Source: an uncultured Lachnospiraceae bacterium (GTDB lineage Bacteria > Bacillota > Clostridia > Lachnospirales > Lachnospiraceae). Taken from it: a stretch of 37,126 bases of DNA. The stretch lies in NCBI GenBank assembly GCA_944381635.1, contig CALWLY010000030.1, forward strand, positions 1 through 37,126, written 5' to 3'. Positions 35,151 through 37,126 of the stretch are shown here, in pieces (within the stretch, counting starts at the first letter, position 1; every line of letters begins with the position of its first letter). The notes beneath the pieces are model-generated. The model was not told where the DNA came from and did not search any database. It saw only the letters and a program-made list of their open reading frames with translations. A program made the translations under genes and the position numbers.

Positions 35151-36953
35151 ATGAAAAGAAAGTATTTGGCTGTATTACTGACTGTTTCCATGACAGCAGG
35201 AATGCTGGCAGGATGCGGCGGCTCTACAGAAGCACCTGCTGAAAGTGCTGCAGTATCTACCGAAACAGAAGCAGCCACAACAACCGAAACAACGGACAGC
35301 GCTGCAGCTGAGACAGAAGCAGCAGCAAGCACAGAGCACGGTCCGTCCAGCGAAGCAGCTCCGGCATGGGAAGATTACGATGCGAGAATTGCTGCGATCA
35401 AGACAGAGACAGACCTTGTAAAACGTGAAGCTCTGATGCACGAGGCAGAAGACGAACTGATGGATACAGGAGCAATCGTTCCGCTTTACTATTACAACGA
35501 CGTTTATCTTCAGAGCACAGATGTAACAGGTATCTACGGAAACCAGTACGGATACAAATATTTTGCATTTGCACAGGCTCCCAACAATACACTGGCTTTA
35601 CAGATTGCATCCGAACCTGACAAACTGGATCCCGCATTGAACTCTACCGTAGACGGCGCTTGCCTTGCTATTCTGGCATTCTCCGGTCTGTATGCTTACG
35701 ATGAAAACGGTGAACTGGTACCGGATCTGGCAGAAAGCTCTGAAATGAGTGAAGACGGCATGACATATACTTTCACAATGAAAGATGGTCTGAAATGGTC
35801 TGACGGAACAGATCTGACAGCAAAAGACGTAGAATACAGCTGGCAGAGACTTGCTAACCCGGATACAGGTGCTGACTACTCTTATCTGGCAGACATCATC
35901 GCAAGAAAAGATGACGGCACACTGGATATCGCAGCTTCTGAAGATGGAAAGACATTTACCGTTAACCTGACAGCACCTTGTGCATACTTCCTTGACCTGT
36001 GCGCATTCCCGGCATTCTATCCGGTTCCTCAGGCAAGTGTAGAAGGCGCTGAAGGATACGCTGAGAACCCTGGTGCATGGTGTACAGAAGCAGGATTCGT
36101 TTCCTCCGGTCCGTTCGTATGTACAGAGTGGAATCACAACGAATCTATGACATATGAACCCAACCCTAACTATCACGATGCAGATAAAGTATCTCTGACA
36201 AGCATTCAGTTTATGTTAAGTGCTGATGATACAGCAGTTTACAACGCATTTAAAGATGGTTCCTTACAGTTCATTGATACTATCGCAACAGATATTATGG
36301 AAACTGTAAAGACAACTCCTGAATATCACAAGATGTCTACACTGGGAACCTACTATGCAGGCTTCAACGTAAACAGCGAACTGTTCGCAGGCAAAACTGT
36401 AGAACAGGCTGCAAACATGAGAAAAGCATTCAGCCTGTTAATCGACAGACAGTATATCGTTGATACAATCGCTCAGGCTGATCAGGAAATCGCAAATACA
36501 TTCATTCCTACAGGAATGTCTGACGGCAACGGCGGAGAATTCCGTGTAAACGATGATGCTTACACATATCCGGATGAAGAAAATGTAGGTTATTTCGATC
36601 CTGTATATTCTGAAGAAAACGTTCAGCAGGCAAGAGAACTGCTTGAAAGCGCAGGATACAAATTTGATGAAAGTGGTATGCTTTCCGCAGAAACTCCGAT
36701 CAACATGACTTATCTGACAAACGATGCAGAAGGAAATGTTAAGATTGGTGAAGCTATCCAGCAGGATTTCGCAGCAATCGGTATTAACCTGACAGTAGAA
36801 ACAAGAGAGTGGAGCGTATTCCTTAACGAAAGAAAAGAAGGTAAATTCGACTTCTGCCGTGAAGGATGGCTGGCTGACTACAACGATCCGATCAACATGC
36901 TTGAAATGTGGGAAACAAATTCCGGTAACAACGACATGCAGTTCGGTAGATAA
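35151..36953 (+). CDS. oppA: OppA-like peptide-binding lipoprotein, circularly permuted
   Basis: A 600-residue lipoprotein: signal peptide, lipobox LAGC (Cys22), an Ala/Thr/Glu-rich linker (23-71), then a SBP_bac_5 fold in changed order. Residues about 72-143 (YDARIAAIKTETDLVKREAL, AIVPLYYYNDVYL, YGYKYFAFAQ) correspond to the usual C-terminal end of OppA (compare the E. coli ending with AIVPVYYYV). The canonical N-terminal part starts only at about 146 (LALQIASEPDKLDPALN) and runs through WSDGTDLTAKDVEYSWQR to GWLADYNDPINMLEMW. The chain stops at residue 600, where the moved segment would normally continue. The start at 35151 follows AAAGGGAGG; 14 open codons upstream lack support. It is last in the opp operon. 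Confidence 0.88.
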   Translation: MKRKYLAVLLTVSMTAGMLAGCGGSTEAPAESAAVSTETEAATTTETTDSAAAETEAAASTEHGPSSEAAPAWEDYDARIAAIKTETDLVKREALMHEAEDELMDTGAIVPLYYYNDVYLQSTDVTGIYGNQYGYKYFAFAQAPNNTLALQIASEPDKLDPALNSTVDGACLAILAFSGLYAYDENGELVPDLAESSEMSEDGMTYTFTMKDGLKWSDGTDLTAKDVEYSWQRLANPDTGADYSYLADIIARKDDGTLDIAASEDGKTFTVNLTAPCAYFLDLCAFPAFYPVPQASVEGAEGYAENPGAWCTEAGFVSSGPFVCTEWNHNESMTYEPNPNYHDADKVSLTSIQFMLSADDTAVYNAFKDGSLQFIDTIATDIMETVKTTPEYHKMSTLGTYYAGFNVNSELFAGKTVEQAANMRKAFSLLIDRQYIVDTIAQADQEIANTFIPTGMSDGNGGEFRVNDDAYTYPDEENVGYFDPVYSEENVQQARELLESAGYKFDESGMLSAETPINMTYLTNDAEGNVKIGEAIQQDFAAIGINLTVETREWSVFLNERKEGKFDFCREGWLADYNDPINMLEMWETNSGNNDMQFGR

Positions 36954-36983
36954 AAGCAGATTTCAGAATAGATTCTGACTGGC

Positions 36984-37019
36984 AAACACCCTGGTACCAA
37001 AGTGCCAGGGTGTTTTTTT
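36984..37019 (+). terminator. terminator of the opp operon
   Basis: AACACCCTGGTAC (36985-36997) pairs with GTGCCAGGGTGTT (37002-37014) with one wobble around CAAA, followed by seven T. A probable group II intron begins 3 nt after the T-tract. Confidence 0.93.
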
Positions 37020-37022
37020 GTA

Positions 37023-37126
37023 GTGCGCCTGGCGGCGCACGTTTCTAACGGGTGAAAGTCGTGTGTTCTGCAAGCTGTTATCAGCTTGCCAGTGAAAGTC
37101 TGGTCAAGGTAATCGCCAGTGAGCCT
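37023..37126 (+). mobile_element. 5' end of a probable group IIC intron (cut by window end)
   Basis: The sequence from 37023 starts with GTGCGCC-TGGC-GGCGCAC (a perfect 7-bp hairpin, 37023-37040), followed by GTTTCTAACGGGTGAAAGTC. It closely resembles the 5' start of bacterial class C group II introns (the Oceanobacillus iheyensis intron begins GUGUGCCCGGCAUGGGUGCA and continues with GGGUGAGAGUC). Class C introns insert just after terminator hairpins, in the same orientation; this one sits 3 nt after the oppA terminator T-tract. The reverse transcriptase ORF and 3' end would lie beyond the window. Confidence 0.75.

Overview
The window looks like chromosomal DNA of a gut-type Firmicute, most likely a Lachnospiraceae member (Blautia-like). 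This rests on the AGGAGG-type ribosome sites, TTGACA/TATAAT promoters, Lachnospiraceae-style protein sequences and frequent TTG/GTG starts. The genus is inference. No rRNA, tRNA or CRISPR array is visible.

Layout. 1-1.2 kb: a MarR regulator and flavodoxin pair behind a promoter with two dyad operators. 1.4-2.75 kb: enolase 1. 3.2-5.0 kb: a membrane thioredoxin-like protein and a lipoprotein with a SurA/PrsA-like helical segment, possibly an extracytoplasmic folding pair. 5.1-7.1 kb (minus): phnW-phnX for 2-aminoethylphosphonate breakdown. 7.24-8.28 kb: an AT-rich cassette of three overlapping small genes (ribbon-helix-helix-like, DUF4258, YgiT/MqsA zinc finger), bounded by perfect 28-bp direct repeats; an orphan HicB follows. 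8.6-12.9 kb: an AraC regulator divergent from a uronate operon (kduI, an SDR dehydrogenase, an RpiB/DhuI-like isomerase, a putative carbohydrate-binding protein). 13-17.3 kb: a YgjP-type peptidase with a structured leader, a TPR membrane protein, a MATE exporter and thiamine pyrophosphokinase. 17.4-21.5 kb (minus): a heterodimeric ABC exporter behind a roughly 460-nt leader that encodes a 39-residue peptide and several terminators. 21.5-23.5 kb (minus): two manganese-efflux candidates, mntP and an MntE-like CDF. 23.8-25.3 kb: gpmI. 25.6-29.1 kb: a YtrA-type GntR/ABC operon. 29.2-30.6 kb: a second enolase. 31.0-37.0 kb: an oppBCDF-A operon, then the 5' end of a probable group IIC intron that runs off the window.

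Most notable points. (1) The OppA-like lipoprotein appears circularly permuted: the segment that normally ends an OppA (the YDARIAAIK to GYKYF region) sits directly after the lipoprotein linker, and the protein stops where that segment should follow. (2) A three-copy repeat family couples an intrinsic terminator to a long palindrome and a conserved tail. (3) The ABC exporter leader resembles ribosome-mediated attenuation, with the leader ORF complementary to the downstream repeat tail. (4) The direct-repeat-bounded toxin-antitoxin-like cassette looks like a recent insertion. All coordinates and motifs were read by eye; functional names are family-level assignments without database searches.
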